From Pedobacter frigiditerrae (lineage in GTDB: Bacteria > Bacteroidota > Bacteroidia > Sphingobacteriales > Sphingobacteriaceae): a stretch of 64,000 bases of DNA. Shown piece after piece: positions 1 to 9,680 of this stretch (its first letter is position 1; each line of letters opens with the position of its first letter). The notes below the pieces were generated by a model. The model searched no databases, had not been told where the DNA came from, and was given only the letters and a program-made list of their open reading frames with translations. The stretch is taken from positions 186,001 to 250,000 of the forward strand of contig NZ_SJSK01000004.1 in NCBI RefSeq assembly GCF_004331645.1, in the 5' to 3' direction. The translations under genes and the position numbers were made by a program.

Positions 1-1307
1 CACAAAGTGATAACCAATATGTAAATGAACTCTCTGGCAATGGGATGTATGATTTCGGCTTTGCTTTTTGGCACAATGAGTTAGATTATGATACATTTTA
101 CAAAACCTTACCCATACAGGATGCTGTTAACCTATTTAGAAAAACTTTTATAAAAGATACTTTACAAAAAACTGGCAGCTACAGTGAAAGAAAAATATCA
201 AGTGCTGAGCAACCAAAGCAAATGAATGTGGTTTTAATAAGCGTAGAAAGTTTAAGTGCATCATTTTTGGGCAGTTTTGGAAACACACAAAATATCACAC
301 CTTGTATGGATTCTTTAGCCAAACAAGGAATGTTATTTACTAACCTATATGCTTCTGGCACTAGAACAGTCAGAGGGCTTGAAGCACTTTCGCTTTGCAT
401 TCCACCTACTCCAGGACAATCTATCGTTAAACGACCAGACAACAAAAATCTATTTACACTTGGTGCTGTATTTAAAGAAAAAGGTTACCACAGTAGGTTT
501 ATATATGGTGGTTATAGTTATTTCGATAACATGCATGAATTCTTTTCTCAAAACGGTTATGATGTAACAGATAGAGATGCATTAAAGGATTCAGAAATTC
601 ATTATTCTAATATCTGGGGTGTAGCAGATGAGGATTTATTTACGTTATCATTAAGAGAACTTGATAAAGACTATAAGGCAAAAAAACCATTCTTTGCACA
701 GATCATGACGGTATCCAATCACAGACCCTATACTTACCCAGACGGAAGGATTGATATTCCATCTCATACCGGTAGAGAAGGTGCTGTAAAATACACAGAT
801 TATGCCATTGGTAAATTTATCCGGGAAGCTAAATTGAAGCCTTGGTTTGCCAATACCCTTTTTATTATAGTAGCTGATCATTGTGCCTCAAGTGCTGGCA
901 AGGTAGAGTTACCTGTAGACAAATATCATATCCCAATGATATTTTATGCACCTCATCACATTAAACCTTCAAAATTTGAAAAGTTAACGGCACAGATAGA
1001 TATTGGACCTACGTTATTGGGCTATTTAAACTTTAGCTATAAAAGTAAGTTCTTCGGACAAGATGTCTTTAAAATGAAAGACAATGAAGAAAGAGCATTC
1101 ATTAGCACTTACCAAAGTTTAGGTTATATCAAGAACAATCAACTTGTTATTTTAAATCCTAATAAAAAAGTAAAATCTTATACACCCGATTTTATAAATG
1201 GCAATTCAAAACCTGTTGGGGCTAATCCTTCTCTAATAGATGAGGCAATAGCTAATTATGAATTGGCATCTTATCTCTATAAAAATAAGTTATATGGTTT
1301 TAAATAA
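1..1307 (+). CDS. LTA synthase/MdoB-type sulfatase-fold phosphotransferase, C-terminal part
   Basis: The frame is open from the window edge, so the N-terminal membrane domain lies outside; the first ATG seen (45) is internal. The visible part is the extracytoplasmic sulfatase-fold domain. All expected metal and nucleophile residues are present: Glu in ISVESLSAS (about nt 245), the nucleophilic Thr in ASGTRTVRG (about nt 360) and Asp-His in VADHCAS (about nt 880). The family transfers phosphoglycerol or phosphoethanolamine groups to lipids or glycans outside the inner membrane. The substrate here is unknown; Bacteroidota generally lack LTA, so an envelope-glycan modifying role is more likely (inference). 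It converges with the GH110 gene, with 25 bp between them. Confidence 0.85.
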   Translation, partial: QSDNQYVNELSGNGMYDFGFAFWHNELDYDTFYKTLPIQDAVNLFRKTFIKDTLQKTGSYSERKISSAEQPKQMNVVLISVESLSASFLGSFGNTQNITPCMDSLAKQGMLFTNLYASGTRTVRGLEALSLCIPPTPGQSIVKRPDNKNLFTLGAVFKEKGYHSRFIYGGYSYFDNMHEFFSQNGYDVTDRDALKDSEIHYSNIWGVADEDLFTLSLRELDKDYKAKKPFFAQIMTVSNHRPYTYPDGRIDIPSHTGREGAVKYTDYAIGKFIREAKLKPWFANTLFIIVADHCASSAGKVELPVDKYHIPMIFYAPHHIKPSKFEKLTAQIDIGPTLLGYLNFSYKSKFFGQDVFKMKDNEERAFISTYQSLGYIKNNQLVILNPNKKVKSYTPDFINGNSKPVGANPSLIDEAIANYELASYLYKNKLYGFK

Positions 1308-1332
1308 GTGTTTACAGACAAGATTTAGTGCA

Positions 1333-3177
1333 TTACTGAGGCTTCAGTTCAACTAATTCTCCATCAATCTTATTAACATCCATAGCCAGGTTCACTACCC
1401 TCTCTAATAAAACTCTTTTTTTGTTGTGGTGAAAAGCTGGGTAGGTCTTATTGGTGAAAATCTTATTATGACTAAAACGAAGTCCGTCTACCGACTTTGC
1501 GTAAAGGATAGGTTGATCGAAAGTTTCGAAGGTATTATTCTCTATCTTGATTCCAGAGTGAAAGTATTTCTTTTGTTCTTTTAGGTTAGGAATTTCGGGA
1601 TAAATAGAAATTACGGCACTTGTAAACTGGTACATACTTGTTAAGGCATTCACAAACTTATTATTAGAAATGGTAACATCTGTGCAGGTTCCTGTTTCGT
1701 ACCAACCATTGGCATCCCCACATAAAAGGATAGCGGAGCCTGAGGTATGATCAAAAAGATTGTGGGTTACCACAACGGGTTTAGGCGTACTGAACAAGGC
1801 GCCCCTTGCCCTATTGTTACGAATGATATTACCAGTAAAACTAACTGAAGGTGTCCATGATATGTTCTCTATTCCGATAGCTGTTTTAGCAGGATCTATT
1901 GCTACGTCGAGCGGTTTACTAAAGGTTATCTTAAATTCTTTCATAGGGGATTTCACATCACCTTGTACAGGTGAAATAGACGTAATGGTATTTTTTGTGT
2001 CCCAAAGTTCCATTGTGTTGGATCTTATGAACTGAACCGTGTCTTTTACATTACCCCAATCGAAACCATAAGACTGCCCATGCATGTATCTTCCAATAAC
2101 GGTATGGTCATCTATTTTTTGGATGATTTTAAGATAGGTTCCGTGAACATTAATCGCATCATCCATCATTCCTTCATATAGGCCATTTTTAGAAATGATC
2201 TTACCCCAGCATCCAGAAAAATGAGTAGCATCAGCTTGGGTGGTAAAATACCTGGAATCATTTTTCCCTCTTAAACAGACGCCAAAACCATCCATGTAAA
2301 TGTTCTCGGTTAATTGAGCTAATAGCCCCATTCCTTCTGCATAATGAACTTTCACGTTCTCAAAGCTAATATCCTTACCCTTATGCACAAAGATTCCTGG
2401 CGATGGCCTTGGGCCGCTCCTCATGGCAATTACCGTTCCAGGCACCAGTTTTTTATTCTTCCAACGTACACTGATCTTGCCTGGAGAAATTTCAGTAACT
2501 CCTCTGGTACCTACAGCAATATCTCCAGTATTGAAAACAATGCGTTTGGTATCTTTCTCAAATGCGATACCTGAGCCTGGGCGCATTTCCCAACCTTCTC
2601 CACGGTTGTAAAACACGCTATCCTTTATTTTATAATCTACCCATGGCGCTACTTGGTAAATGATATTTCCTTTTAGGGTATCGTTTTCGATAATTTGGAT
2701 TTGGGAGATTTGTGGTTTTTCAAAATCAATAGAAAGGTTTTTAATCTTTACGTTAGTACTTCCAATTAGTGCAATTGGCAACATTCGTCCATGAAACATC
2801 AAGTCTGCACCCTTTCCATCAAGCGTCAGGTTTTTCCAATTTTCTAAAGCTATACCAACTATTTTGGGATTATCCTGATCATGGTTAGAAATGTAATATT
2901 CTCTTTTTTCGGCACCTTCTGGATAAAAATCATAACGACCTTTTTGAAATTGAATAACAACAGCTACCTGCTCATTATTCTCACTTTTAATCTTTTGAAG
3001 TACGGTAATTAATAATGCTGAAGTATTCTTCCCATTGCCGGGTAAGATGCCATAATTGGCTAACTTATAGATTTTGGTCTTTGTTTGGGCTTTTAATGAG
3101 TTCATCAAGCAGATGCTCATTAATAGCAACAACATAATTTTGCTATAGGAATTAAAGTTAAGCTTACGATTAGGCAT
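1333..3177 (-). CDS. GH110 alpha-1,3-galactosidase, secreted beta-helix enzyme
   Basis: 614 aa, the usual size for GH110. A signal peptide (MLLLLMSICLMNSLKAQ) follows a short basic leader. The body is a right-handed parallel beta-helix. It carries segments I associate with GH110: YYISNHDQDNPK near residue 95, LDGKGADLMFHGRMLP, and EGMMDDAINVHGT, whose Asp pair corresponds to the catalytic Asp region of characterised GH110 enzymes. The family removes terminal alpha-1,3-galactose, with blood group B as the classic substrate. The gene lies 6 bp downstream of the GH95 fucosidase and is almost certainly cotranscribed with it. Whether it belongs to the branched-only (A) or the linear-accepting (B) subfamily cannot be read by eye. 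A generic pectate-lyase-like protein is the alternative, but the motifs argue against it. Confidence 0.85.
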   Translation of the reverse strand: MPNRKLNFNSYSKIMLLLLMSICLMNSLKAQTKTKIYKLANYGILPGNGKNTSALLITVLQKIKSENNEQVAVVIQFQKGRYDFYPEGAEKREYYISNHDQDNPKIVGIALENWKNLTLDGKGADLMFHGRMLPIALIGSTNVKIKNLSIDFEKPQISQIQIIENDTLKGNIIYQVAPWVDYKIKDSVFYNRGEGWEMRPGSGIAFEKDTKRIVFNTGDIAVGTRGVTEISPGKISVRWKNKKLVPGTVIAMRSGPRPSPGIFVHKGKDISFENVKVHYAEGMGLLAQLTENIYMDGFGVCLRGKNDSRYFTTQADATHFSGCWGKIISKNGLYEGMMDDAINVHGTYLKIIQKIDDHTVIGRYMHGQSYGFDWGNVKDTVQFIRSNTMELWDTKNTITSISPVQGDVKSPMKEFKITFSKPLDVAIDPAKTAIGIENISWTPSVSFTGNIIRNNRARGALFSTPKPVVVTHNLFDHTSGSAILLCGDANGWYETGTCTDVTISNNKFVNALTSMYQFTSAVISIYPEIPNLKEQKKYFHSGIKIENNTFETFDQPILYAKSVDGLRFSHNKIFTNKTYPAFHHNKKRVLLERVVNLAMDVNKIDGELVELKPQ

Positions 3178-3183
3178 ATTAAA

Positions 3184-5397
3184 TTAATTGAGTTTTACTG
3201 AAAGTATTTCTTTAAGTTCTCCGTTAATACGAAGCTTTACTTTTTCAGGATTTTTAGAATAGATCTGATAACTGGTCACCTTTCCATTTAACCATTTACA
3301 GTTTACGGTAAAGCCACCTCTTGCTTTAAGTCCAGTAAACTCCCCTGCTGTAGCCCAAGCTTCTGGAATAGCAGGCAACAACTGAACTTCACCAGCATGG
3401 CTTTGCAATAACATTTCGGCCATTGCAGCACTGATTCCAAAATTTCCATCTAATTGAAATGGAGGGTGATTGGCAAATAAATTCGGCAAGGTATTATAGG
3501 TCAGTAGTCCTCTAATCATCATGCCTGCCTTTTCGCCATCCCCTAATCTTGCCCACAAAGCAGCTCGCCATGGCCAGGTCCAAGAACGTCTACTATCACC
3601 AACTGTAGACTCAACAGTAAAAGGTTTATTTATATTTTTGCCATAGTTACCACTTCTACTTCTTAAAGAAATAATGGCTGCATTTGCTAAATCTGGCGTA
3701 TTCGTCGTGCTAATTTCACGTCCTGGATATACGGCAAATAGCTGTGAGGTATGGCGATGCTGATCATCGGGATCATCACGATCTTCTTGCCATTCTTGTA
3801 GTTGCCCCCACTTACCAATTTTATTTGGGGCAAGCTTTTGCTGCATTTCTGCTATTTTCTTTTGATAATCAGCATCTATACCAAGTTCTTTAGCAGCCAG
3901 CAGGTAATTTTGAAACAAGTCCCATACGATCTGTTGGTCATGCATTACACCATCTTCTCTCGGCCCATGTTCTGGCGACCAGCCATTCGGCACCAATAAA
4001 GTCCCATCCTTACTTAGCTTTAAACGATCTTCCCAGAACTGGCAAAGTTCTTTTAATATGGGATAAGCAGTATTTTGCAAATACGATTTATCTCTGGTAA
4101 AATCCCAATGTTCAAACACATGCTGGGCATACCATGCGCTAGCAGGAATATTCCATTCCCAACCGTTACCTCCAAAAATACTCTGGCTTGTTCTTGCTGT
4201 CCAGCCTCTTGTATTTTCACCAAAGGCTTTACGCGTAGCAATTCGACAAGGTTCCTGAGCGGCTACTATAAAATCGATAAGTGGCAGATGGCATTCAGAT
4301 AGATTAGTTGATTCTGCTGCCCAATAATTCATCTGTATGTTAATGTTATTATGATAATCACTTGCCCAAGCCGGCGTATTGCTATTATTCCATAGTCCTT
4401 GTAAATTGGCAGGAAGACCTCCCGGTCTAGAAGAGCTTACCAAAAGATAACGACCATATTGAAAAAGCAATTCTTCGAGGTCTGGATCTTTAACACCAGT
4501 GGCATATTTTTTTAGCCTTGCATCAATTGGAAGGTTTAATTGTGCTTGCGCTGTTTCGCCAATATTAATGATAGCTGCATCAGTTAATTTACTGATATCC
4601 TTGATATGCCTACTTAATAGCTTAGCATAACTCAGTTGTTTTGCAGTTGTTAATTCCTTGTCTATTCTTGGCATTGGATCGTCACCTCTCCATCCTAAAC
4701 TATAGCTGGGCTTATAATTGGTACCTGCATCCAAATAAAAGATAATTGAATTACAATTTTTAAAGCTTAGGGTATTACCTTCAATATCAACAGAACCGCC
4801 ATTTTTAACCAACTTTAACTTTGCAGCATATTTTAATTGATTAGGCATTTCTCCCATAAAACTCAATCCATCTGTACTTGCAGTACTTATTGCACCTTGC
4901 GCTGATTGCATGGAAACCTTGCCTGATAAAGCTCCTTTTCTATTCGCGGTATACCTGAAAACAATAACTTGATCTGGATAACTGGCAAAAGCCTCACGAG
5001 TATAGGTAACTCCATTTAACTCAAAAGTGGTAGTATGTATACCAGTATTGATATTCAACTCCCTACGATAAGCTTTTACGGCATCTATTTGATCAAAGTT
5101 TATGATAAACTCTCCAAAGTTTCGGTAAGAACCAAATCCACGATCACCAGTTTGGTATTCGCCATCCCAATTGTTATCGCCAGACCAAAGGCTTTGTTCA
5201 TTAAACTGGATGCGTTCTGTTTTAACACCTCCGTACAACATTGCTCCCATACGTCCATTACCAATAGGCAATGCTTCTGGCTCCCATTTTTCGGCAGGTT
5301 GCTGATACCAGAGTTTATTTTTGTTTCCAGTATCGGCTTTAGCTGTAATTATGCTGAGCAATAACAAGAAGAAAGTAAGGTTCTTAAAGTTTTTCAT
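3184..5397 (-). CDS. GH95 alpha-L-fucosidase, secreted
   Basis: 737 aa with an N-terminal signal peptide ending near KADTGNK. The mature protein opens with WYQQPAEKWEPEALPIGNGR and then MGAMLYGG, the hallmark start of GH95. The catalytic region has NINIQMNYWAAES (the catalytic Asn residues of the family), NGWSPEHGP (the Glu region) and FQLDGNFG (the Asp region). GH95 enzymes hydrolyse terminal alpha-1,2-fucose, and some act on alpha-galactose, by inversion. It is the first gene of a two-gene unit with GH110. A palindrome, ACAAACGTTTGT, sits about 53 bp upstream of the start and recurs before the GH20 gene, suggesting joint LacI-type control. Confidence 0.92.
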   Translation of the reverse strand: MKNFKNLTFFLLLLSIITAKADTGNKNKLWYQQPAEKWEPEALPIGNGRMGAMLYGGVKTERIQFNEQSLWSGDNNWDGEYQTGDRGFGSYRNFGEFIINFDQIDAVKAYRRELNINTGIHTTTFELNGVTYTREAFASYPDQVIVFRYTANRKGALSGKVSMQSAQGAISTASTDGLSFMGEMPNQLKYAAKLKLVKNGGSVDIEGNTLSFKNCNSIIFYLDAGTNYKPSYSLGWRGDDPMPRIDKELTTAKQLSYAKLLSRHIKDISKLTDAAIINIGETAQAQLNLPIDARLKKYATGVKDPDLEELLFQYGRYLLVSSSRPGGLPANLQGLWNNSNTPAWASDYHNNINIQMNYWAAESTNLSECHLPLIDFIVAAQEPCRIATRKAFGENTRGWTARTSQSIFGGNGWEWNIPASAWYAQHVFEHWDFTRDKSYLQNTAYPILKELCQFWEDRLKLSKDGTLLVPNGWSPEHGPREDGVMHDQQIVWDLFQNYLLAAKELGIDADYQKKIAEMQQKLAPNKIGKWGQLQEWQEDRDDPDDQHRHTSQLFAVYPGREISTTNTPDLANAAIISLRSRSGNYGKNINKPFTVESTVGDSRRSWTWPWRAALWARLGDGEKAGMMIRGLLTYNTLPNLFANHPPFQLDGNFGISAAMAEMLLQSHAGEVQLLPAIPEAWATAGEFTGLKARGGFTVNCKWLNGKVTSYQIYSKNPEKVKLRINGELKEILSVKLN

Positions 5398-5447
5398 TCT
5401 TTAATTTAAATTAGAAATATTTAAAATTAACATCAAGCATTAAAGCT

Positions 5448-5461
5448 ACACAAACGTTTGT
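5448..5461. promoter_or_regulatory. LacI-type operator candidate upstream of GH95
   Basis: ACAAACGTTTGT (5450-5461) is a perfect 12-bp palindrome with the CAAACGTTTG core typical of LacI/PurR-family operators. The 13-mer ACACAAACGTTTG recurs exactly at 7919-7931 before the GH20 gene. No LacI-family gene is in the window. Confidence 0.55.
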
Positions 5462-5495
5462 TTTTGATTAGCATGGATTGAGGCCCTTAAACGAT

Positions 5496-7841
5496 TTAAT
5501 TTAGATTAGCGATTAAGATTTCATTCAATCGTTTATTATAAACCTTTAAACCAGAAACTAATCCATGAGCTGCATTTTTGGTATCTCCTACCTCACTTAG
5601 AGGAAATATAAGGGTTTGCATCCTGCTTATTTTATCTTTTGTATTGGCGAAGCTTAACTTTTTACCTTCCATTTTTTGGACTAGCTTTCCATCCACATAT
5701 AACCAAGTGCCTTTTTCATTTCCTGTAATTACAATTTTATAGGTTTTATCTTGTTCAAATGCAAAATCGAAAATATCAGTATAATTCTCTCTACTAAAAC
5801 CTAATCTTAAACTATCGGCTTTAGACAAAAACACCCTGGCATTTTCAGAGTTAAACAAGGTGACATCAACATTGCTTCCTATAGCGGGCTTTAAAGAAAA
5901 GGCAACTGAATAGGGATAGCCAATTTCCTTTAAAGGCAATTGGATTGATTTTGATGATTTAGCAAGCAGTTCGTTTTTTAAAACCAAGGAATCAGCATCT
6001 GCTGAAGGAACGACACCTCGCATATTTAGGCCTGGTCCCTCGCCAATGTTAATACTGTTTTTAGCAAAGTTATTCCAGTCAGACTGCGCTGTTTTTCCTA
6101 CCCACATTTTTTCTGCTAACACTTGCATTGCAGGAAAAACCCTTTGATGAACATCTTTCATTGTAATCCCATTCCCTACATGATCATTCCATACCGCAAA
6201 CATTCCTCCCCTTATTTTTGGATGCCCCATTAAAAAGGTTACATTTCCAATTTGATTAGGTTCCCAGGTTTGATAAAGACGTTTCACATTCAAGAAATCA
6301 TAATAATAGCCAGCAGCCGGAACAATATATAGGGACCCGTCTGGTGTACTGATCTGATCGTAACCCAAGCGAACCATTTCTTTAGGTTCTGCATAACCAT
6401 TGTACCAAGCATTCATGGTTACTCCTTCAGCAGTAACAGGTGTATTCCCCTGAGCGTGTGTTAATGCACCCCAAAGTCGTACCTTTTTACCAAAACCCTT
6501 TACGAAACGGATATAATGATCGGTAAATGCCCTAAAACTTTCTGCTTCTTTTTTTGAATATTCATCTGTTCCAATATGCACTTCAGGATCTACAAACACA
6601 GGATCTTTTCCGCCTATATATTCTTTAAAAACATTATCTATAATCTCATAAGTTTTAGGGTTGTTGATATCCAAGTGATCCATTCCATAAGCTTTACTTC
6701 CTATCTCTGGAAACGCTTTGGTAAATGCCAATGAGTGTGCGGGCACATCAATTTCAGGTATAATGCGTATGCCATACAATTGTGCTTTTAACTGCAGTTC
6801 TTTAAATTCAGCTTTGGTATAATGACCATCCCTTGCTGTCAATTCCGGATAAGTACTACTTTCCAATCTAAAGGCAGAATAGGTTTTATTCCAATCGCCT
6901 TCAAAAAACTGCTTAAAACCATTGTCGTTTAAATGAATATGAAAATCGCCCATTTTATAATAGGCCATCATTTTTACATAGTGTTTTAGAAAGTCGAGCG
7001 TAAAAAATTTACGACCAACATCGAGCACCAAGCCCCTCACTTCATATTTTGGATAATCATGCGCCTTACCCTTAACAATTTGATGATGTGATGGATCTTG
7101 TTCTAACAATTGCAAAATGGTTCTGGTAGCCCAAAAAGCACCTTTATAATAAGGAGCTCTGACATGTATGGTTTGATCGATAGCAATGCTATAACCTTCA
7201 TTGCCTAAGTTTTTTTGTGTTACATCAATACCAAGAACAATATCTCCTGCCTTTGCCTTACCCTTAGCAATGCTTATTGTAGTATAACCCGTTAATAGTT
7301 TAAGCTCTTGCAAAAAGATCATTGCTGCCGGTGTTAACAATTTTTCGGCACCTGCGCTAATGATGATCCTACTATTTGGCAATAATTTAAAATGACCATT
7401 TCCGCCATTCCACTCTTGCAAAGAAGGGATTACAAAAGGCTGCTTGTTTATACCTGTCTGCGGACGAAACTGTCCTGCTACCATTACGGCTTGTTGAAAC
7501 TCATACGCCTTGTTATTTTGTGTATTCTTTAATTTAAACACCAATTGAACTTCACAATCAACCAATGGCTGATAAATTTTTCCCTTTAAATCTATCACAG
7601 GTTTTCTACTGGAGCCATAAAGAGAAAGCTCATACCCCGCAATTGGTTTCGGAATTACCAACTGACGAGTACCTTGTGCTATTTTAGCTGAAAAAGACAA
7701 TCCCGCAATTACGGTTTTAAAGGCTGTTGAATCGGCTCCATCTAGTTTTTGTTCTTCTATCTGCTTCGATTGTTGGGCTTTGCTGAACTGAAAACTCAAG
7801 AAGATCATGCTGGCCATAAGCCATTTAATTTTCAAAGACAT
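5496..7841 (-). CDS. GH20 beta-N-acetylhexosaminidase / lacto-N-biosidase-like, with C-terminal LamG-like domain
   Basis: 781 aa with signal peptide (MASMIFLSFQFSKAQ). An N-terminal GH20b-type alpha/beta domain (about 130-255) is followed by a TIM-barrel catalytic domain (about 270-570). That domain carries the family's Asp-Glu pair in HIGTDEYS (about residue 427), MAYYKMGDFHIHLNDN and PEIDVPAHSLAFT. The C-terminal 150 residues resemble a laminin-G/concanavalin-like domain, probably glycan binding. GH20 enzymes act by substrate-assisted catalysis on terminal GlcNAc/GalNAc. The stretches AFRLES and DGHYTKAEF remind me of the LnbB-like lacto-N-biosidase clade, but plain hexosaminidase activity is equally possible. 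The gene has its own promoter region with the same palindrome as GH95. Confidence 0.9.
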   Translation of the reverse strand: MSLKIKWLMASMIFLSFQFSKAQQSKQIEEQKLDGADSTAFKTVIAGLSFSAKIAQGTRQLVIPKPIAGYELSLYGSSRKPVIDLKGKIYQPLVDCEVQLVFKLKNTQNNKAYEFQQAVMVAGQFRPQTGINKQPFVIPSLQEWNGGNGHFKLLPNSRIIISAGAEKLLTPAAMIFLQELKLLTGYTTISIAKGKAKAGDIVLGIDVTQKNLGNEGYSIAIDQTIHVRAPYYKGAFWATRTILQLLEQDPSHHQIVKGKAHDYPKYEVRGLVLDVGRKFFTLDFLKHYVKMMAYYKMGDFHIHLNDNGFKQFFEGDWNKTYSAFRLESSTYPELTARDGHYTKAEFKELQLKAQLYGIRIIPEIDVPAHSLAFTKAFPEIGSKAYGMDHLDINNPKTYEIIDNVFKEYIGGKDPVFVDPEVHIGTDEYSKKEAESFRAFTDHYIRFVKGFGKKVRLWGALTHAQGNTPVTAEGVTMNAWYNGYAEPKEMVRLGYDQISTPDGSLYIVPAAGYYYDFLNVKRLYQTWEPNQIGNVTFLMGHPKIRGGMFAVWNDHVGNGITMKDVHQRVFPAMQVLAEKMWVGKTAQSDWNNFAKNSINIGEGPGLNMRGVVPSADADSLVLKNELLAKSSKSIQLPLKEIGYPYSVAFSLKPAIGSNVDVTLFNSENARVFLSKADSLRLGFSRENYTDIFDFAFEQDKTYKIVITGNEKGTWLYVDGKLVQKMEGKKLSFANTKDKISRMQTLIFPLSEVGDTKNAAHGLVSGLKVYNKRLNEILIANLN

Positions 7842-7918
7842 TTGATGTGTTTTTTAGGATCGGGTATTTGGTTTAATCTAAACTATCAATATTTAACCCA
7901 AAGGAAGATTTAAACACC

Positions 7919-7931
7919 ACACAAACGTTTG
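7919..7931. promoter_or_regulatory. LacI-type operator candidate upstream of GH20
   Basis: ACACAAACGTTTG, identical over 13 bp to the site before GH95, with the palindromic core CAAACGTTTG at 7922-7931, about 80 bp upstream of the GH20 start. Confidence 0.55.
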
Positions 7932-7997
7932 AGATGGAAGTAAAATGCATTAAGATAACCAGTCGAGCTGGGTATGACGAATCTTTAAATTTACGTC

Positions 7998-8017
7998 ATT
8001 CCCGTGCAAACGGGAAT
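7998..8017. repeat. Short hairpin repeat ATTCCCGT-GCAA-ACGGGAAT
   Basis: Perfect 8-bp arms around a 4-nt loop. The sequence resembles the dispersed ATTCCC...GGGAAT intergenic repeats common in many bacteria. It lies between the GH20 promoter and the second hairpin at 8051-8072. Confidence 0.6.
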
Positions 8018-8050
8018 CCCAAATGGCTCAGCGCAGCTAATCTCTACCCG

Positions 8051-8072
8051 TGGCTGGTGTCCTCACCAGCCA
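8051..8072. repeat. REP-like hairpin TGGCTGGTG-TCCT-CACCAGCCA
   Basis: Perfect 9-bp arms with a 4-nt loop, 4 bp beyond the stop codon of the TlpA-like gene. It has the same architecture as the hairpin flanking the decayed RAYT transposase (48131-48152, TGGTTGGTG-TTAT-CACCAACCA). The single arm difference (C to T) is compensated in the opposite arm (G to A). It may also act as a transcription terminator or mRNA 3'-end protector. Confidence 0.7.
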
Positions 8073-8076
8073 TATA

Positions 8077-9492
8077 CTATTCACTAATATAATCTGCGAT
8101 GTACTTTTCCCAGTTAACACCAAAAGGTATAATTACAAATTTTCCTTGCGGACTAATTAAGAATTTCGATGGCCAAGAAGAAACATTGTAATTGGTTTCG
8201 ATTACATTATCAGACATCACCACTGGAAAACTATACTTAAATTGATTCATGTATGCTTTTACAGCTGGCTCATTATCTCTACTTGCAATGGTAATGACAT
8301 TAAGTTTTGGCAACTGGCCATTTTGGGTTTTTAGATATACCTTTTGCAAATCAGGGTGTTCTGCCCTGCATGGCCCGCACCAAGTTCCCCAGAAATCTAT
8401 TAATGTCCATTGATTTTTCTGGTTACCAAGCTTGTATGGGGTTCCATCTAATTGAAGCAATGCAAATGCAGGTGCAGTTTTAAACGTGGTATTGAATTGA
8501 TTGAGCCATAACTCATTAAATCTAGCCTGATCTTTGTAAAGTGCCTTTGCTTTTGCCTTGAAAGATGGATCATTCATAGACAACGCCATGATGGTTTTAA
8601 ATTTCTCCTCATCATTAGCCAAAGTAGCTAAATAATCATCGGCGAAGGAATATTTTTCTTCTCCTAATAAAAAGATCATATCATAGAAATAGGCATGCGA
8701 AGCAGTTTTATCAATCATATCAGGACTGTATTCATTTGCCAACTTTAGAAATGCCATTTTTTCAACCTTATCCTGAGTATTTTGGGCAGCAATAAAGTTT
8801 GTATAGGCAAACATGTACCTGTACCAAGCCCTAATTTCTTTAGTTGACCTTGTCAGTTCGTTTGGATCTAACTCCTTTTGATTCTTTTGAAGATTGCTAT
8901 AAATTAACTTAAAAAGTTTATCGCCAGTTGATTTGAGTGCTGCATCAGCTACCATTAGTTGGGCAATCAGTAAACCATATCTTGCTTTTCTTTCCGCGTA
9001 AAAATCGGTTTGAGCTGATAAATAGGTCAAGTACTCCTTACCAATTGCCAATAATTTGGTAGGGTCTTTCTGATTGTCTTGCGCTTCTACCCATTTAGCT
9101 ACTACATAGCTATTATTTTTTAAAAAAGGATTAGTGTCGTTGCCAAATCGACTTAGTATGATATGTGCATTCTTTTTTTCCTCCTTCATTAAAGCAAATA
9201 CCGAATCGATGGTCATGTTCATCTTTTTAATATGGGCCAAAAATGAAGTATCGGTTTTCATCTTTTCTTGTACAGCGCCAAGGAAAGACTGAGCGAAACT
9301 ATTGTGCAACAAATCTTCAGCAGATTGCTGGTTGCTTGCAGCTAGTTTCTGCATGAAATATACCGCGGAGTCTGGTTGTTTGTCCTTAGTTCGTTGAAAA
9401 CTATTAAAGTAATTAATCTCATCCTGAACGTTTTGAGCTAAAATAGCGAAGGATAAAAATAGGAGCGGAATAAAAATGGCTAGTCTTTTCAT
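8077..9492 (-). CDS. TlpA-like thioredoxin-fold protein, exported
   Basis: 471 aa. Signal peptide (LLFLSFAILAQ), then a helical region of about 320 residues with no family I recognise. A C-terminal TlpA/AhpC-TSA thioredoxin domain (about 340-470) carries the redox motif in FWGTWCGPCRAEHP (CGPC). In Bacteroidota this architecture is common for periplasmic or outer-membrane-associated disulfide reductases, some linked to envelope repair or cytochrome maturation. It is transcribed alone, with a REP-like hairpin right after its stop. Its position among glycosidase genes may be coincidental. Confidence 0.85.
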   Translation of the reverse strand: MKRLAIFIPLLFLSFAILAQNVQDEINYFNSFQRTKDKQPDSAVYFMQKLAASNQQSAEDLLHNSFAQSFLGAVQEKMKTDTSFLAHIKKMNMTIDSVFALMKEEKKNAHIILSRFGNDTNPFLKNNSYVVAKWVEAQDNQKDPTKLLAIGKEYLTYLSAQTDFYAERKARYGLLIAQLMVADAALKSTGDKLFKLIYSNLQKNQKELDPNELTRSTKEIRAWYRYMFAYTNFIAAQNTQDKVEKMAFLKLANEYSPDMIDKTASHAYFYDMIFLLGEEKYSFADDYLATLANDEEKFKTIMALSMNDPSFKAKAKALYKDQARFNELWLNQFNTTFKTAPAFALLQLDGTPYKLGNQKNQWTLIDFWGTWCGPCRAEHPDLQKVYLKTQNGQLPKLNVITIASRDNEPAVKAYMNQFKYSFPVVMSDNVIETNYNVSSWPSKFLISPQGKFVIIPFGVNWEKYIADYISE

Positions 9493-9680
9493 AAAAGGAT
9501 TTAGTTCTAAGTTTTGAAATTAACAAAACATTTAGAATTACCATCTCTTAAATATTTTAATCCATAAATTTTGTCTTAATCTACCACTAAGATTGGCGCA
9601 ATCATACTGCAACAGTATTTCTTTATTAACGACCTTGGCTTAGCAAAAACAATGTTGAAGATAATTTAGTTATAACATTA

